Made by a program: the position numbers and the translations under genes
Notes under the pieces: generated by a model
Told to the model about the DNA's origin: nothing
Databases searched by the model: none
Seen by the model: the letters and a program-made list of their open reading frames with translations, nothing else
NCBI RefSeq assembly: GCF_001411555.2
Contig: NC_049910.1
Coordinates: 34,449,250 to 34,513,249, forward strand
Length of the DNA: 64,000 nucleotides
Direction: 5' to 3'
From: Juglans regia
Lineage: Eukaryota; Streptophyta; Magnoliopsida; Fagales; Juglandaceae
In this document: positions 10,851 through 23,264 of the stretch, in pieces
How the letters are laid out: every line of letters starts with the position of its first letter
Numbering within the stretch: position 1 is the first letter of the stretch

Positions 10851-11760
10851 ATTATATATACACTGAATGTAGGACATAGAATAAAGAACAAATGAAGTTT
10901 CAGAACTAAGATATACTCCAAGCAACTTTCAAAGCGGATGTCCAGCTAGCACTCAACAGTCAACAATATCGTAGCTACATTAGTTTGTAAACTTTACATC
11001 TGCGATGTCTTTTTATGAACATAGCATTCCTCTAATCTAAAAGCGGAATTTAGAGTTAAATATAAATAACCAAAACTACTGACAATCTTTTAACCATTTT
11101 TTCTTTAACTTGTATATATGATGGTGTTTGGTAGTGAAAATGTTGAAATGCATTTAGGCTCGTTTGGACACATGGAGTATATCATAATTTTGTGAATAGT
11201 AGTAAAATGTTTTGAGTTAAAATGTTTTATTAGATTTTAGAAGAAGAGAGAGAAAAAATTGAATAAAACATCATAAAATTAAAAAATTATTTTAAATATT
11301 TCTTTTATTATGAATTTTTTTTTTTTGAAATCTTTTTATTATGAAGTTGATAAAAGTTATATTGATTTTTGTGTTTTAAGTTTTAGAAAATTGTAACGTT
11401 TAGGTAAGATTAGAAGAAAAAATTTAAAATTTGAAATTGAAAATTATTTGTGTTCGAAAAGGAAATTATGAATGTTTTAGAGTGCTGATTAGTGTGGACT
11501 TAAATGTGTAGTAATTAAATATATTATACGTATGGATATGTTAATGAGACTTTTTACGTATAAAGAATTCACACTATCGATTTGTCATAGTATGATAAAA
11601 ATATAATTTTTCTTAAAATTTTAGAATTATATAAAAATGTTGAAAGCAACGGAAGTTGGCCGGGTTAAGAGTTTCAAAGCAAAAGAATGAAAACAGAGTC
11701 AGTCATACTAAAAATCAATGCTTCAAAAGCTAGCTCTCTTAGTCCATCTCTATCTCCTCT
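10850..11760. other. Unit tail plus Tourist-like AT-rich element
   Basis: It starts with the end of an upstream unit (GAATGTAGGACATAGAATAAAG). Then comes a segment with GATGTCTTTTTATGAACATA, also found near 21360 and 24370, and an AT-rich element from about 11155 (GGCTCGTTTGGACAC) related to those at 21533 and 24530. No gene is seen. Confidence 0.45.
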
Positions 11761-11892
11761 CCATTACGACTGAGTCAAGGTCTTCTAGTCAAATAATGCA
11801 ACCGTGGTTACTACCAGCTACAAGGACATGTCATTAATAAGGATCGTTAATTTGGAAATGGCATCTATATGTCGTTAATTTGGAAATGGAGT

Positions 11893-12363
11893 CAGGCCAT
11901 ATGAAGTTTACAAGCCGAGTTTAAATAGTTAGGAAAAAAATAAAAAGTTATAATTATTGCTTAAAATATAAGATACCGAGTAAAATAAGTATCTTGCCAA
12001 AATCTCGACAAAATCTCAAAAAAAAATCGTTCTTAAATATAAACATTACAATGAAAGAAAAATAATTTAAAATGAAAAAATAACTTAAAAGTGATGATTT
12101 AGAGGGAAAATGACTAATTTTGGAATTGAAAAGGTGACCACCAGGCACCAAGCAAAGTTGGAGACCACGACTCGTGCATGGAAGAAAACTTTTAGAATTG
12201 GAGTCATATGCATGATTCTAATATTCATAGCTAAAGTTATGACCAAAATACTCACGTGATCATAATGTTGCCCCCCTTTCCTTGCCCAATCGAGAAATGC
12301 CGCCCTTTCTTTGACATCTTTCATGATGTTTTTGTGCCGATCTGCCCTCTCAAGATAATCCAG
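11893..12363 (-). mobile_element. LTR-like dispersed repeat insertion, minus orientation
   Basis: The homologous region at 46270-46330 passes straight from TTAATTTGGAAAT to GTTAGTAATATTGAATC. Here the same join is interrupted by about 470 bp, so it is an insertion. On the minus strand the insert reads CGATTGGGCAAGGAAAG…GGTCATAACTTTAGCTATGA…CTATTTAAACTCGGCTTGTA. This is the same family as plus-strand segments at 14204, 22803 and 47874. A promoter-like CTATTTAA followed by T-rich sequence suggests a retroelement LTR, but no element ends or coding domains are proven. A 79-codon minus frame (12085-12324) has no nameable domain. Confidence 0.45.
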
Positions 12364-12768
12364 TGCTAGTAATATTGAATCTGTCAGCTGAGCATCATTG
12401 GACTCGGATCTTCTACATAATTAGTTGAATTGCATATCATTTGTAGAACAGATGGAAGAGATATTTTCTGGTACCGTGTTTTAGAGTGGTATTAACAGGT
12501 GTTGGACGTGGTTGCTTAGAGCAATAGCTTTGGAGACTCGCATATGTAAAATTTATTGCAAGATTGTAACATCAAATGGATATGAATTGCGGGTGTTAAA
12601 AATGGGCAGTTCTTAATTCTCATATAAAACAATTCTTATTAACTCCATAATAAAGTATAAAACATGCAGTAATTTTCGTTTCGATTTGTTTTGATTTATT
12701 CAGTTGCATGTATATACAGCGAAGCATTTCCAATAGGCTTCTCATGTTTGTCTATATGAAAATATTAA

Positions 12769-12960
12769 GGCATGATTTGGAAAATGAATTAAGATGAGAT
12801 GAGTTGAGATGAAATTAAATTGAATTAAAATATTATTTGAATATAATTTTATAATATAATTTTTATTTTAATATTTGAAAAAATTCAATTTTTTAATATA
12901 TTTTCTTTAATTGTAATAAAATATAGAATATGATGAGATACTTTTTCTAAAAATGAAGCC
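12769..12960. mobile_element. Tourist-like (PIF/Harbinger) MITE with TAA target duplication
   Basis: 192 bp of AT-rich sequence starts GGCATGATTTGGAAAA and ends TTCTAAAAATGAAGCC, so the ends are imperfect inverted repeats. It is flanked by TAA at 12766-12768 and at 12961-12963, the 3-bp T-A-A duplication typical of PIF/Harbinger MITEs. It contains GATGAGATGAG. A decayed copy of the same insertion is present near 46690-46850. Confidence 0.6.
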
Positions 12961-14203
12961 TAAATATTGTACGCGTTTCCACGGACTCTAATTGACCATT
13001 CAGTACTGCTTTCACGCCATAGAAATTCAGAGAAGACTTGTGTTATTTTAATTGAAGTCAATAATGCACTATTACGTGAGGAAATTATGAATGTTTTGAT
13101 AAGAGATCATTTCACTTTACAAACAAGCCCCAAGTCATTTATTTAAAATTTAGAGTACTGATTTGTGTGGACTTATAATGTGTAATAATCAAATATATAT
13201 AGCATACGCATGGATATGTTACTGAAACTTTCTACGTATCAGTAGTCTGATGATGCATCTCTCACACCAACTTACAAATACAAACTAAGATACATCCCAC
13301 TTCAAATTGACTTATATAAAAAAAAAATGTTTGAGATTCCTCGTTCACCCCACCTTGATTCGCCCTCTCTTAACTCGAGATGAAAGCAGCAAAAGATGGA
13401 AAACAGAGTCAGTCATACTAAAAATCATTGATTCATTCAAAAGCTAGCTCTCTTTAATTTGTCCTATCTCTATCTCAATCTCCATTATGACTGAGTCAAG
13501 GGAACCCAATAGGCACGGATATATCATCACCGTGGAAGACTTTCTAGATAGTCATTCGTAGAAATATGCGTATTATATGGGAGAAAGGAAGACACCAAAT
13601 GCAAAAGAAATTATTTATATAAATATTTATTTGGAAATGGCCGGCGTCCATATGTCTTTAATTAATTTCCAGCCATATATATGTCGTTATTTTAATAATT
13701 GTGGGTAAAGTAGTATTTTTCTATATATATATATATATGCATATATAATGTGTGTGTAAGTAACTTTATATATAAGAATAAATAATAATATGTTAATAAC
13801 TTTATAATATTCTTATTCATATTTAAGAATATATAAGTTTATATCAAGGAGACATAAAGAATAATTTTAAATTTTCATATTATATTATATTAATTTTACA
13901 ATATGTGTAATATATATAGCATAAAAATTAACAAAGTTATAATATATTTAATATAAAAAAATTAAGTATATATACATATATCGCTTTAGTTTGGTCTAAT
14001 TTGCTTTTCAAATCTTGAAAACCAATATCAAACCGATTTTAAATCGATTTTGATTTCTAGGCCGAGCCGAAATTGAGCGAATCGGTTCAGTTCAATCAGT
14101 TTGATTGGTTTTTTCTAACACTCCAAGTTTTTAACCATTTAAAAAATGAGTTTAGGGTAAATGGACTAGCTTCATTTTATCTTATTTCAATCTTAAATGC
14201 TAC

Positions 14204-14388
14204 TTGGGAATTCTAGGTTGGGCAAGGAAAGAGGAGCAACATCGCACACACATAAGCATTTTAGCCATAACTTTGTCTATGGATATCAGAATTGCGCGTA
14301 TGACCTTAATTCGAAAAGCTCTCTTTGACGTGCATGTTGTGCTCACCACGCTACACCTGGTGGTCTCCGTCTCAATATTTTTGTTGTG
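14204..14388 (+). mobile_element. LTR-like dispersed repeat fragment, plus orientation
   Basis: GAATTCTAGGTTGGGCAAGG…GCCATAACTTTGTCTATGGA…GCTCACCACGCTACACCTGG matches 22803-22985 and 47874-48055, and, inverted, 11893-12363. It stops at CCGTCTCAAT, where RLP intron 1 sequence (ATTTTTGTTGTGAGATGAG) follows directly. The junction shares CAATATTTTT-like microhomology with the intron of gene A. Confidence 0.5.
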
Positions 14389-14446
14389 AGATGAGAAATT
14401 ACTTAGTTGAATATACTTATTTTGAATTTAACCAAAATTATTGTAG

Positions 14447-14611
14447 GTTTCGAAAGATTGTCTGGTTTGACCAACCTGGAGGAGCTTTACTTGTATTATA
14501 TTCCCTTCAATGCCAGCCTCTTGCCATCCCTTGCCAAGATTGCAACGCTCAAGAAACTGTATCTGTATGGAATGAAGGAGTGGGATTACGAAGCTGCTAA
14601 TAATAGCCAAG
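14447..14611 (+). pseudogene. Orphan RLP exon 2 (LRR-coding), no neighbouring exons
   Basis: A 165-bp open exon with an AG acceptor (TTATTGTAG) and a GTAAGT donor encodes GFERLSGLTNLEELYLYYIP, then a second LRR ending at NNSQ. It corresponds to exon 2 of genes A (25862-26029) and B (50947-51120), including about 55 bp of the preceding intron and about 35 bp of the following one. No exon 1 lies upstream (an LTR-like repeat is there instead) and no further RLP exon lies downstream. It is therefore a stranded piece of a lost RLP gene. Splice sites and reading frame (55 codons, phase 1 on both sides) are intact, so the loss of the rest of the gene is probably not old. Confidence 0.85.
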
Positions 14612-14716
14612 GTAAGTAAATCAATAATAAATTGTTCTTTTTGTTGTAAAAAGGAAATATAAATTAATCACTTCAATAACTGACTCAGCCAACAATAATA
14701 AATTGTTCTTTTCATA

Positions 14717-15609
14717 TCATTTTTTAAACACTTTTAAATATTTTAAAAAATAAATTCGCAATATTATTAAACAAAATTTTCTTAATTACTAAGTAAAAAA
14801 AACTAGAAAAAAATTTTTGGAGTGGGATCCCCCAACGGAATCCCTAAGATTACCCTTTTTTAATAGTGGAGCTCACTCTTTTTCAAAACGATTGCGTGGC
14901 ATTTATGTACTCCATGACTATATGTTGTATTACTCTTTGGTGAAAGATAAATATTTTTTGGTACGTTGTTTTAGAGTGTTACTGTTTTATTTGAGTTAAC
15001 ATGTTTTATTTGATTTTGGAAAATGAGAAAAAAAATTGAATACAAATATTATAAAGTTAAAAAAGTTGTTTGAATATTTTTTTTTAATATTTTTTATTTT
15101 AAAATTTGAAAAAGTTGTATTTTTTTTCTTTTGGGAATTTGAGAAAGTTTTAATGATTAAATAATGATTAGATGAAAATTAGGTTAGAGATTTGAAATTA
15201 AAAAATAAATTTTGTTTAAATGATAACGTTTGCGAAGAAAATTATAAAATATTTTGAGATCATCATCTCATCTCATCTCATCTAAGTGCCGAAACATAGG
15301 CTAAAAATCAATGATTCAAAAGCTTGATCTTTTTGTCCATATCTATCACCATTATCACTGAGTCAAGGCCGTCTTCTAAAATAATGGAACCACGATTACT
15401 ACCCGGTGCTATAAGGACATGATGTCATTACTAAGGATCGACAACTTCTAGCGGAACCCAATAAGCACGGATATGTCATCACCATGGAAGGCTTTTCTAG
15501 ATAGTAATCGGTGGAAATATGCATATATGGAAAAAGGAAGAGACAAAAATGCAAAACAAATTATACATATAAAAATTATATGGAAATGGACTCCATCTGT
15601 CGTTAATTT
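14717..15609 (+). repeat. Duplicated block 3, copy 1 (partner about 44683-45575)
   Basis: From CATTTTTTAAACACTTTTAAAT to CTCCATCTGTCGTTAATTT the sequence is almost base-for-base the same as 44683-45575, 30 kb away. It contains an AT-rich MITE-like part and the first half of an upstream unit. The open frame at 14817 (60 codons) is identical in the partner but has no recognisable domain. Confidence 0.85.
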
Positions 15610-16200
15610 TGTCTTATTTCAATCTTAAAAAAGATTTTAGGGTATGTGGACTAGCTTAATTTTGTCTTATTTCAATCTTAAATGTTACTTGGGAGAGGAG
15701 GCCAATACTTCAACTTTGAACTTTTTCAAAGTCTAGGACTTATCAAGTAAATCAATTAGGTAATGCATGGAAAAGGGCCTTTGGTTTGGATATCCTCTAC
15801 CATTCGTTGGATTAATTGTTTACAGCGAGAGAGACTTTTTGCAAAGTTACACCCGGTGGGTGGAAACCTTTTATAAAGTTGTCATCAACGGTGATAAGCG
15901 TACCATCTTCTTAATACACTTTTGTAAAGTTCTTGATAGTATACACTGAATATAGGACATAGAATAAAGAAAGAATGAAGTTTCGAAGCAACTTTCAAAT
16001 TAAGCGGATGTCAAGCACTCAACAGTCAACAATATTCTAATTTATGTTATCACTTTTGTAAGATTAACAATATTTGATTAATGAAGTATTTGTTTTTGTA
16101 AAGTATTTGTTTATTGTGAACTTTACATCTGCCATGTCTTTTTACGAACATAACATGATTCCTCTAATCTAAATGGTGGTAGTCTAGGATCAGGCATTTA
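15610..16200 (+). repeat. Partial upstream-unit copy (3' half)
   Basis: It carries the CAAAGTCTAGGACTTATCAA, GTTTACAGCGAGAGA and GATGTCAAGCACTCAAC anchors of the upstream unit, then A/T-rich sequence. The unit's first half is replaced by block 3. Non-coding. Confidence 0.55.
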
Positions 16201-16209
16201 GAGTTATAA

Positions 16210-17548
16210 ATGTCTTTCTATGACATTTTTTGTCTTCTAATGTTGTTCTTCACGTGGAGCTAGCTGTAAGAATTCTATACAAAGATGCCCAGTTCACAGG
16301 ACACCAATTGTCAAAAGTCATGACACCAATTGTCGGCCACACTCAGAGAAAGAAATCGTAGAAACGGCCATTTCTCTAAAGTGAGTCAAGGTCTTCTCAA
16401 ATAATGCAACGGTGATAATAATCGGTGGAAATATGTGTATTATAGGGAGAAAGGAAGAGACGAAAATGTAAAATAAATTAAATATATATATAAAAAGTTG
16501 AAAAATATTTTGGGTAAAGAGATTTCAACGAAAGTAAATTTATAATTGATGTAATTTGATAAAATAAATCTAACATATTACATAAAATCATATCTATTTT
16601 TAGATTTTACTTTTCTAAAAGTTATATGGTGTCCATTTGTCGTTAATTTGCAGCCATAGGATGCCAGCTTAGATGAAATGCATAGCATTTGTGGAATATA
16701 TTAAAGAAAAATGATATTTTAAGTGGTGAAGTACGTAAGCGCCACACACCTTTCTGAAAAAAATAAGTAAATACATGACTTGTTTGAATAAAAAATTAAT
16801 TTTTTCATAGTAAACCTCACTTTTTTTCAAAATAATTGTGCGGCACTTACGTACTCTATGACTATATATAGTATTACTCTTTAGTGAAAGATAAATATTT
16901 TCTGATACGTTGTTTTAGAGTGTTACAGTTTTATTTAAGTTAACATGTTTTATTTAATTTTTAAAAATGAGAGAAAAGAAAAAGTTAATCGAATACGAAT
17001 GTTATAAAATTAAAAGTTTGTTTGACTATAATTTTTTCAATATTGTTTTTATTGTGAAATTTAAAAAAGTTGTAGTATTTTTTTGTTTGAAAATTTGAAA
17101 ATTTTTTAATAATTAGGTAATGATTAAATAAAAATTAAATTAAAGATTTAAAATTAAAAAATATTTTACATTTAAATAATATTTATAAAACAATTATAAA
17201 AAAAGTATATCCCATCTCATCTAATCTAAAAATCAATAATTCAAAAGCTTGATCTCTTTATCCATCTCTATCACCATAAATACTGAGTCAAGGTCTTCTA
17301 AAATAATGGAACCACTATGACTACTTGGCTGGTGCTATAAGGACATGAATCATTACTAAAGATCGAAGACTTGTAGCGGAACCCAGTATGCACGGATACG
17401 TCATTACCATGGAATTAGACTTTTCTAAATGGTTATTGGTGGAAATATGCGTATATGGAAAAAAGAAGAGATGAAAATGTAAAGCAAATTATACATATAA
17501 AAATGAGTCCATCTATCATTAATTTGAAGTCCTATGATGTCAGCTTAT

Positions 17549-17583
<35 letters not shown>

Positions 17584-19600
17584 GTATGTAACTTAAATAA
17601 TAACATATTAATAACTTAATATCCATATTCATATTTCACAATAAGTTTATATCAAGGAGAGGCATAAACAATAATATTAAAATTTTATATTATATTAATT
17701 TTATAATATGTGTAATATATATAGCATAAAAATTAAAAAAAATTATAATATACTAATATAAGAAATTAAATATATATTTCGTTTTGGTTTGGTCTAATTC
17801 GCTTTTCAAATCTTGAAAATCGATAGCAAACTGATTTTTAATCGGTTTTGGTTTCTAGGAAACTGACTGAATTGGTCCGATTCTTTTTAATTAGTTCAAT
17901 CGGTTTAATCAATTTTTTCTTACAATACTCCTAATTTTAATCATATAAAAAAAGATTTTAAGATATCATGTGGAATGGCTTAATTTTATCTTATTTCAAT
18001 CTTAAATGTTACTTGGGAGTGGAGGCCAATACTTCAACTTCAACTTTTTCAAAGTCTAGGAGATATCAAGTAAATCAATTAGGTAATGCATGCAGAAAAG
18101 GCCCTAATTTGGTTTGGATATCCTCTAGCATTAATTCGTTGGATTGTTTATAGCGAGAGAAACTTTTTGCAAAGTTCTAACACCCGGCGGGTAGAAGCCT
18201 TTTACAAAGTTGTCATCAACGGTGATCATGTACCATCTTCTTAATACGCTTTTTGTGAAGTTCTTGATAGTATACACTTTTCTAATTTATTGTAATTTAT
18301 GTTATCAGTTTTGTAAGATTAACAATATTTGATTAATGAAGTATTTGTTTTTGATTTTGTAAAGCTTTGTTTATTGTAAAAAAATTTGTAGTATTTTTTT
18401 TGTTTGAGAATTTGAGAAAGTTTTAATGATTAGATAATGATTAAATGAAAATTAGATGAGAGATTTGAAATTAAAAAACGTTTTGTATTTGAATGATGTT
18501 TGCTAAAGAAATTATAAAAAAAAAATCTCTCTAAAAATCAATGATTCAAAAGCTTGATCTCTTTGTCCATCTCTATCACCATTATCACTGAGTCAAGGTC
18601 TTCTAAAATAATGGAACCAGTATTACTACCTAGCACTATAAGGACATGATGTCATTACTAATTAAGGATTGACAACTTCTAGTGCAACCCAGTATGCACG
18701 GATATATATGTCATGACCATGGAAGACTTTTCTAGATAGTAATCCGTGAAAATATGCGTATATGGAAAAAGGAAGAGACGAGCACCGTTTGGTTACCCAG
18801 TTCAAATGAGATGAGATGAAATATTTTGTTAAAAGTTGAATAAAATATTATTAGAATATAATTTTTTAATATAATTTTTATTTTGGCTTTGGTTTGGTCT
18901 AATTCAGTTTTCAAGTTTTGAAAACCGATACCAAACTGGTTTTTAATTGGTTTTGGTTTCTAGGAAACAGACCAAACAGGTCTAATTCTGTTAAGTTCAA
19001 TTGGTTTGATCAATTTTTTCTTATAGTACTCCTAGTTTTTAAACATATAAAAAATGATTTTAGGGTATCGTGTTGACTAGCTTAATTTCATCTTATTTCA
19101 ATCTTAAATGTTACTTGGGAGAGGAGGCTAATACTTCAACTTCGAACTTTTTCAAAGTCTAGGACTTATCAAGTACTAAATCAATTAGCGTTTGTTGGAT
19201 TGTTTACAGTGAGATCAGAAACTTTTTGCAAAGTTCTATCACCCGGGTAGAAGCCTTTTATAAAGTTGTCATGCATCAACAGTGATCATCAGTGTACCAT
19301 CTTCTTAATACACCTCTTGTGAAGTTCTTGATAGTATACATTGAATGTAGAAAGAATGAAGTTTCGAAGCAATTTTCAAATTAAGCGAATGTCAAGCACT
19401 CAACAATCAACCATTATCACTAAGTCAAGATCTTCTAAAATAATGGAACCACGATTACTACTTGGCACTATAAGGACATGTCATTACTAAGGATCGAAGA
19501 CTTCTAGGAACCCAATATGCACGAATATGTCATCAACATGGAAGACTTTTGTAGACAGTAATCGGTGGAAATATGCGTATATGGACAAAGGAAGAGACGA
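16210..19600 (+). repeat. Duplicated block 1, copy 2
   Basis: Partner of 4510-7180. It retains 18113-18830, which is missing from copy 1, and contains the (AT)n(GTAT)n tract at about 17548-17590. At about 18783 a Tourist-like element starts (GCACCGTTTGGTTACCCAG) but its end is fused to GGCTTTGGTTTGGTC of the upstream unit. No genes. Confidence 0.7.
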
Positions 19601-21340
19601 AAACACAAAACAAATTATACATATAAAAAGTTGTATGGAAATGGTGTCCATCTGTGATTAATTTGAAGCCCGACAATGCCAGCTTATTATATATGTCATG
19701 TGTATGTAACTTAATCTATAAGGATAAAAAATAACATGTTAATAACTTAATATTCATATTCATATTTAAGAGTAAGTTTATATCAAGGAGGCACAAACAA
19801 TAATTTTAAAATTTCATATTATATTAATTTTATAATATGTGTCATATATATATAGCATAAAAATTAAAAAAGTTATAATATATCTAATATAAGAAATTAA
19901 ATATATCCTATCAAAAAAATTAAATATATATTTGGCTTTGGTTTGGTCTAATTCGGTTTTCAAATCTTGAAAACCGATACCAAACTAGTTTTTAATCGAT
20001 TTTGGTTTCTAGCTAGGAAACTGAGCGAACCGATCCGATTCTATTCAGTTCAATCAATTTGATCGGTTTTTTCTTACAGTACTCCTAATTTTTAACCATA
20101 TAAAAAAAGATTTTAGGGTATGTGGACTAGCTTAATTTTATCTTATTTCCATCTTAAATGTTACCAATTGGGAGAGGAGGCCAATACTTTAACTTCGAAC
20201 TTTTTCAAAGTCTAGGACTTATCAAGTAAAACAATTAGTTAATGCATGAAAAGGCCCTTTGGTTTGGATATCCTTTATCTAGCATGCATTCGTTGGATTG
20301 TTTACAGCGAGAGAGACTTTTTGCAAAGTTCTAACACCCGGGTAGAAGCCTTTTATAAAGTTGTACTAATCAACGGTGATCAGTGTACCATTTCTTAATA
20401 CACTTTTTGTCCTCGTTCATTTTCGTATATGAGATAAGATGAGATGAGATAAAAGTTAAAAATTGAATAAAATATTATTATAAAATAATTTTTAATATTC
20501 TTTTTATTTTAATATTTGAAAAAGTTGAATTTTTTATTTTATTTTGTGTATGAATTTGGTAAAGTTTTAATAATGATTAGATGAGATAAGATGAATTAAG
20601 AAATTTTATGAAAGTGAATGTAGGACATAGAATAAAGAAAGAATGAAGTTTCGAAACTAAGATATACTTTAAGCAACTTTCAAATTAAGCGGATGTCAAG
20701 CACTCAATAGTCAACCATTATCACTGAGTCAAGGTCTTCTAAAATAATGGAACCATGATTACTACCTGGCACTATAAGGACATCACGATGTCATTACTAA
20801 GGATCGAAGACTTCTAGAAACCCAGTATGCACGGATCACCATTGAAGACTTTTCTAGATAGTAATCAGTAGAAATATGCGTATATGGAAAAAGGAAGAGA
20901 CGAAAATGCAAAACAAATTATACATATAAAAATTATATGGAAATGGAGTCCATCTGTCATTAATTTGAAGCCTATTATGCCAGCTTAGTGTGTGTATATA
21001 TATAATATGTGTGTGTGTGTGTGTAAGAATGTAACTTAATAATAACATATTAATTATTAACTTAATATTCATATTCATATTTAAGAGTAAGTTTATATGA
21101 AGGAGGCATAAATAATAATATTAAAATTTAATGTTATATTAATTTTATAATATGTGTAATATATATAGCATAAAATTTAAAAAATTTATAATATATTTAA
21201 TATAAGAAATTAAATATATCCTATAAAAAAAAAGAAATTAAATATATATATATTTGGCTTTGGTCTAATTCGGTGTTCAAAATCTTGAAAACCAATACCA
21301 AATTGGTGTTTAATCGATTTTGTTTTCTAAGAAATTATTT
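19600..21340 (+). repeat. Two further upstream-unit copies with MITE insertion
   Basis: Anchors of the upstream unit recur around 19620-20400 and 20690-21340. Between them (about 20405-20600) is an AT-rich GATGAGATGAG element. A (GT)n run lies at about 21009-21024. No gene is seen; the 74-codon minus frame at 20854 is a shadow of the repeat. Confidence 0.55.
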
Positions 21341-21532
21341 TTAGCTAGATTAGTTTGTGAACTTCACATCTGCGATGTCTTTTTATGAACATAGCATTCC
21401 TCTAGTCTAAAAGTTGTGATGATGTTTAGAGTTATAAATAATCAAAATTACTGACAATCTTTTAACCATTTTTCTTTTAAATTGTATGATGGTGTTTGTT
21501 AGTGAAAATGTTGAAATGCAAATCATTTGCAT

Positions 21533-21928
21533 TTAGGGCCGTTTAGACGCTTGGAGTATTTCATAATTTTGTGAATAGTAATAAATTATTTTGAGTTAAT
21601 ATGTTTTATTAGATTTTGGGAAAAGACAGGAAAAGTTGAATAAAATATTATAGAGTTAAAAAATTATTTTAAATAGATTTTTTTTATTATAAAGTGTATA
21701 AAAGTTATATTGATTTTTGTGTTTTATTTTTAAGTTTGTAAAAGTTGTATTAATTTTTACATTTTGTTTAGAAGTTTGTAAAAATTGTACTTGTTTTTAT
21801 GTTTAGTTAATGATTAAGTAATGATTAAATAAAAAATTTAAAATTGAAATGTGTTTTATATTGGAATGATATTTAGAAATGAAATTATGGGAATTTTAAG
21901 AATAATGTCTCTCCAAACGAGCCTTTAA
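21533..21928. mobile_element. MITE with GGCCCGTTTAGA-type ends
   Basis: It begins GGCCGTTTAGACGCTTGGAG and ends CTCTCCAAACGAGCC, an imperfect terminal inverted repeat (GGC-CGTTT-GAG). The interior is AT-rich with GAGTTAATATGTTTTATTAG. Copies sit at about 24530-24880 and 49630-49980 at the same relative place upstream of genes A and B, so they predate the duplication. Confidence 0.55.
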
Positions 21929-22218
21929 GAATTTGAAATGAAATTGGCCCTCTCCTGACTCGAAATGAAAGATTGAAAACAATTTATGAAATCATTGATT
22001 CAAGGGAACCCACTAGGCACGGATATGTCATCACCATCACCTAATGCAAAACAATTTATAATTTATATAAATATTTATTTGGAAATGGCGTTATTTAAAC
22101 AATTAATTTCTAGCCATATATATGTCGTTATTCAAATAGTTAGTTGGGATAAGATCAACTTAATTATGGGGGACCCAACGTACGAGAGTGTATAGCTAGC
22201 TAGGTACTGCCGGTGGCC

Positions 22219-22320
22219 TATTTAAACAAAACCTTTGCGAGTCTTATTGTAATTGGTAATTACATAAAGAGTAGAAAGCAATTAGTTGATCAATGGAGAT
22301 GGGGCGTTTTTGTGGGTAAA
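22219..22320 (+). pseudogene. Orphan RLP promoter and first codons (relic 1)
   Basis: TATTTAAA (22219-22226), the 5' leader (GTAGAAAGCAATTAGTTGATC) and a start codon at 22294 match the RLP genes. The reading frame is ATG plus seven codons (M-E-M-G-R-F-C-G) and a TAA at 22318-22320. Gene A has the same leader, then ATGGATCCGATGGGGCGTTT. After GTTTTTGTGGG the sequence jumps to the AT-rich upstream unit (TAAAGTAGTATTTATATATA), also seen near 13690. The rest of the gene is gone. It is duplicated at 47288-47388. Confidence 0.8.
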
Positions 22321-22802
22321 GTAGTATTTATATATATATATATGCATATATAATGTGTGTGTAAGTAACTTTATATATAAGAATAAATAATAATATGTTA
22401 ATAACTTTATAATATTCTTATTCATATTTAAGAATATATAAGTTTATATCAAGGAGACATAAAGAATAATTTTAAATTTTCATATTATATTAATTTTACA
22501 ATATGTGTAATATATATAGCATAAAAATTAACAAAGTTATAATATATTTAATATAAAAAAATTAAGTATATATACATATATCGCTTTAGTTTGGTCTAAT
22601 TTGCTTTTCAAATATTGAAAATCGATATCGAACCGATTTTAAATTGGTTTTGATTTCTAGGAGCCGAAATTGAGCGAACCGGTTCAGTTCAATCAGTTTG
22701 ATTGGTTTTTTCTTACACTCCTAATTTTTAACCATTTAAAAAATGAGTTTAGGGTAAATGGACTAGCTTCATTTTATCTTATTTCAATCTTAAATGCTAC
22801 TT

Positions 22803-23260
22803 GGGAATTCTAGGTTGGGCGAGGAAAGAGGAGTGACATCGCACACACATAAGCATTTTGGCCATAATTTTGTCTATGAATATCATAATTGCGCGTATGA
22901 CCTTAATTCGAAAAGCTCTATTTGACGTGCATGTTGTGCTCACCACGCTACACCTGGTGTTCTCCGTCTCAATCCAATTTTAGTGATAGGCTTATCTTAT
23001 TCTATATTTTTTTATTTGTCCATAATTGAAATTTTACTTTCTTCTCCTTAGCTATTTAAGTCCGGGCTTCATAAGATATATTTGATTTTTACAAAAAAAA
23101 AAAATCTTAATTTCAGATTTTATCTCAAAATTCTATGTCTATTTGCATTTCTCTCAATCTCTAGCTTCTGTTGTTTAGCTAGCCGTCAGAATAATCCTTA
23201 TTCTACTCCAGCGTTGGATAAAAACCATGCTATATGAGATTTTGAAGAAGATTAGAGCAT
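22803..23260 (+). mobile_element. LTR-like dispersed repeat, longer copy
   Basis: Same family as 11893-12363 (inverted) and 14204-14388. Beyond CTCAATCCAATTTTAGTGAT it continues through CTTAGCTATTTAAGTCC and a T/A-rich stretch to CCTTATTCTACTCCAGCGTT. A hydrophobic stretch (LCLFAFLSISSFCCLA) can be read near the end, best seen in the 48101-48322 copy. It resembles a signal peptide but has no continuation. Identity uncertain. Confidence 0.4.
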
Positions 23261-23264
23261 CATG

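Noticed and set aside
12085..12324. 79-codon minus frame similar to the plus frame at 14204
   Set aside because: The similarity comes from an LTR-like repeat in opposite orientation. No domain, and other copies of the repeat do not keep the frame.
14817..14999. 60-codon frame conserved exactly at 44786-44968
   Set aside because: Conserved only because both lie in a nearly identical duplicated block. No start context or domain supports a gene.
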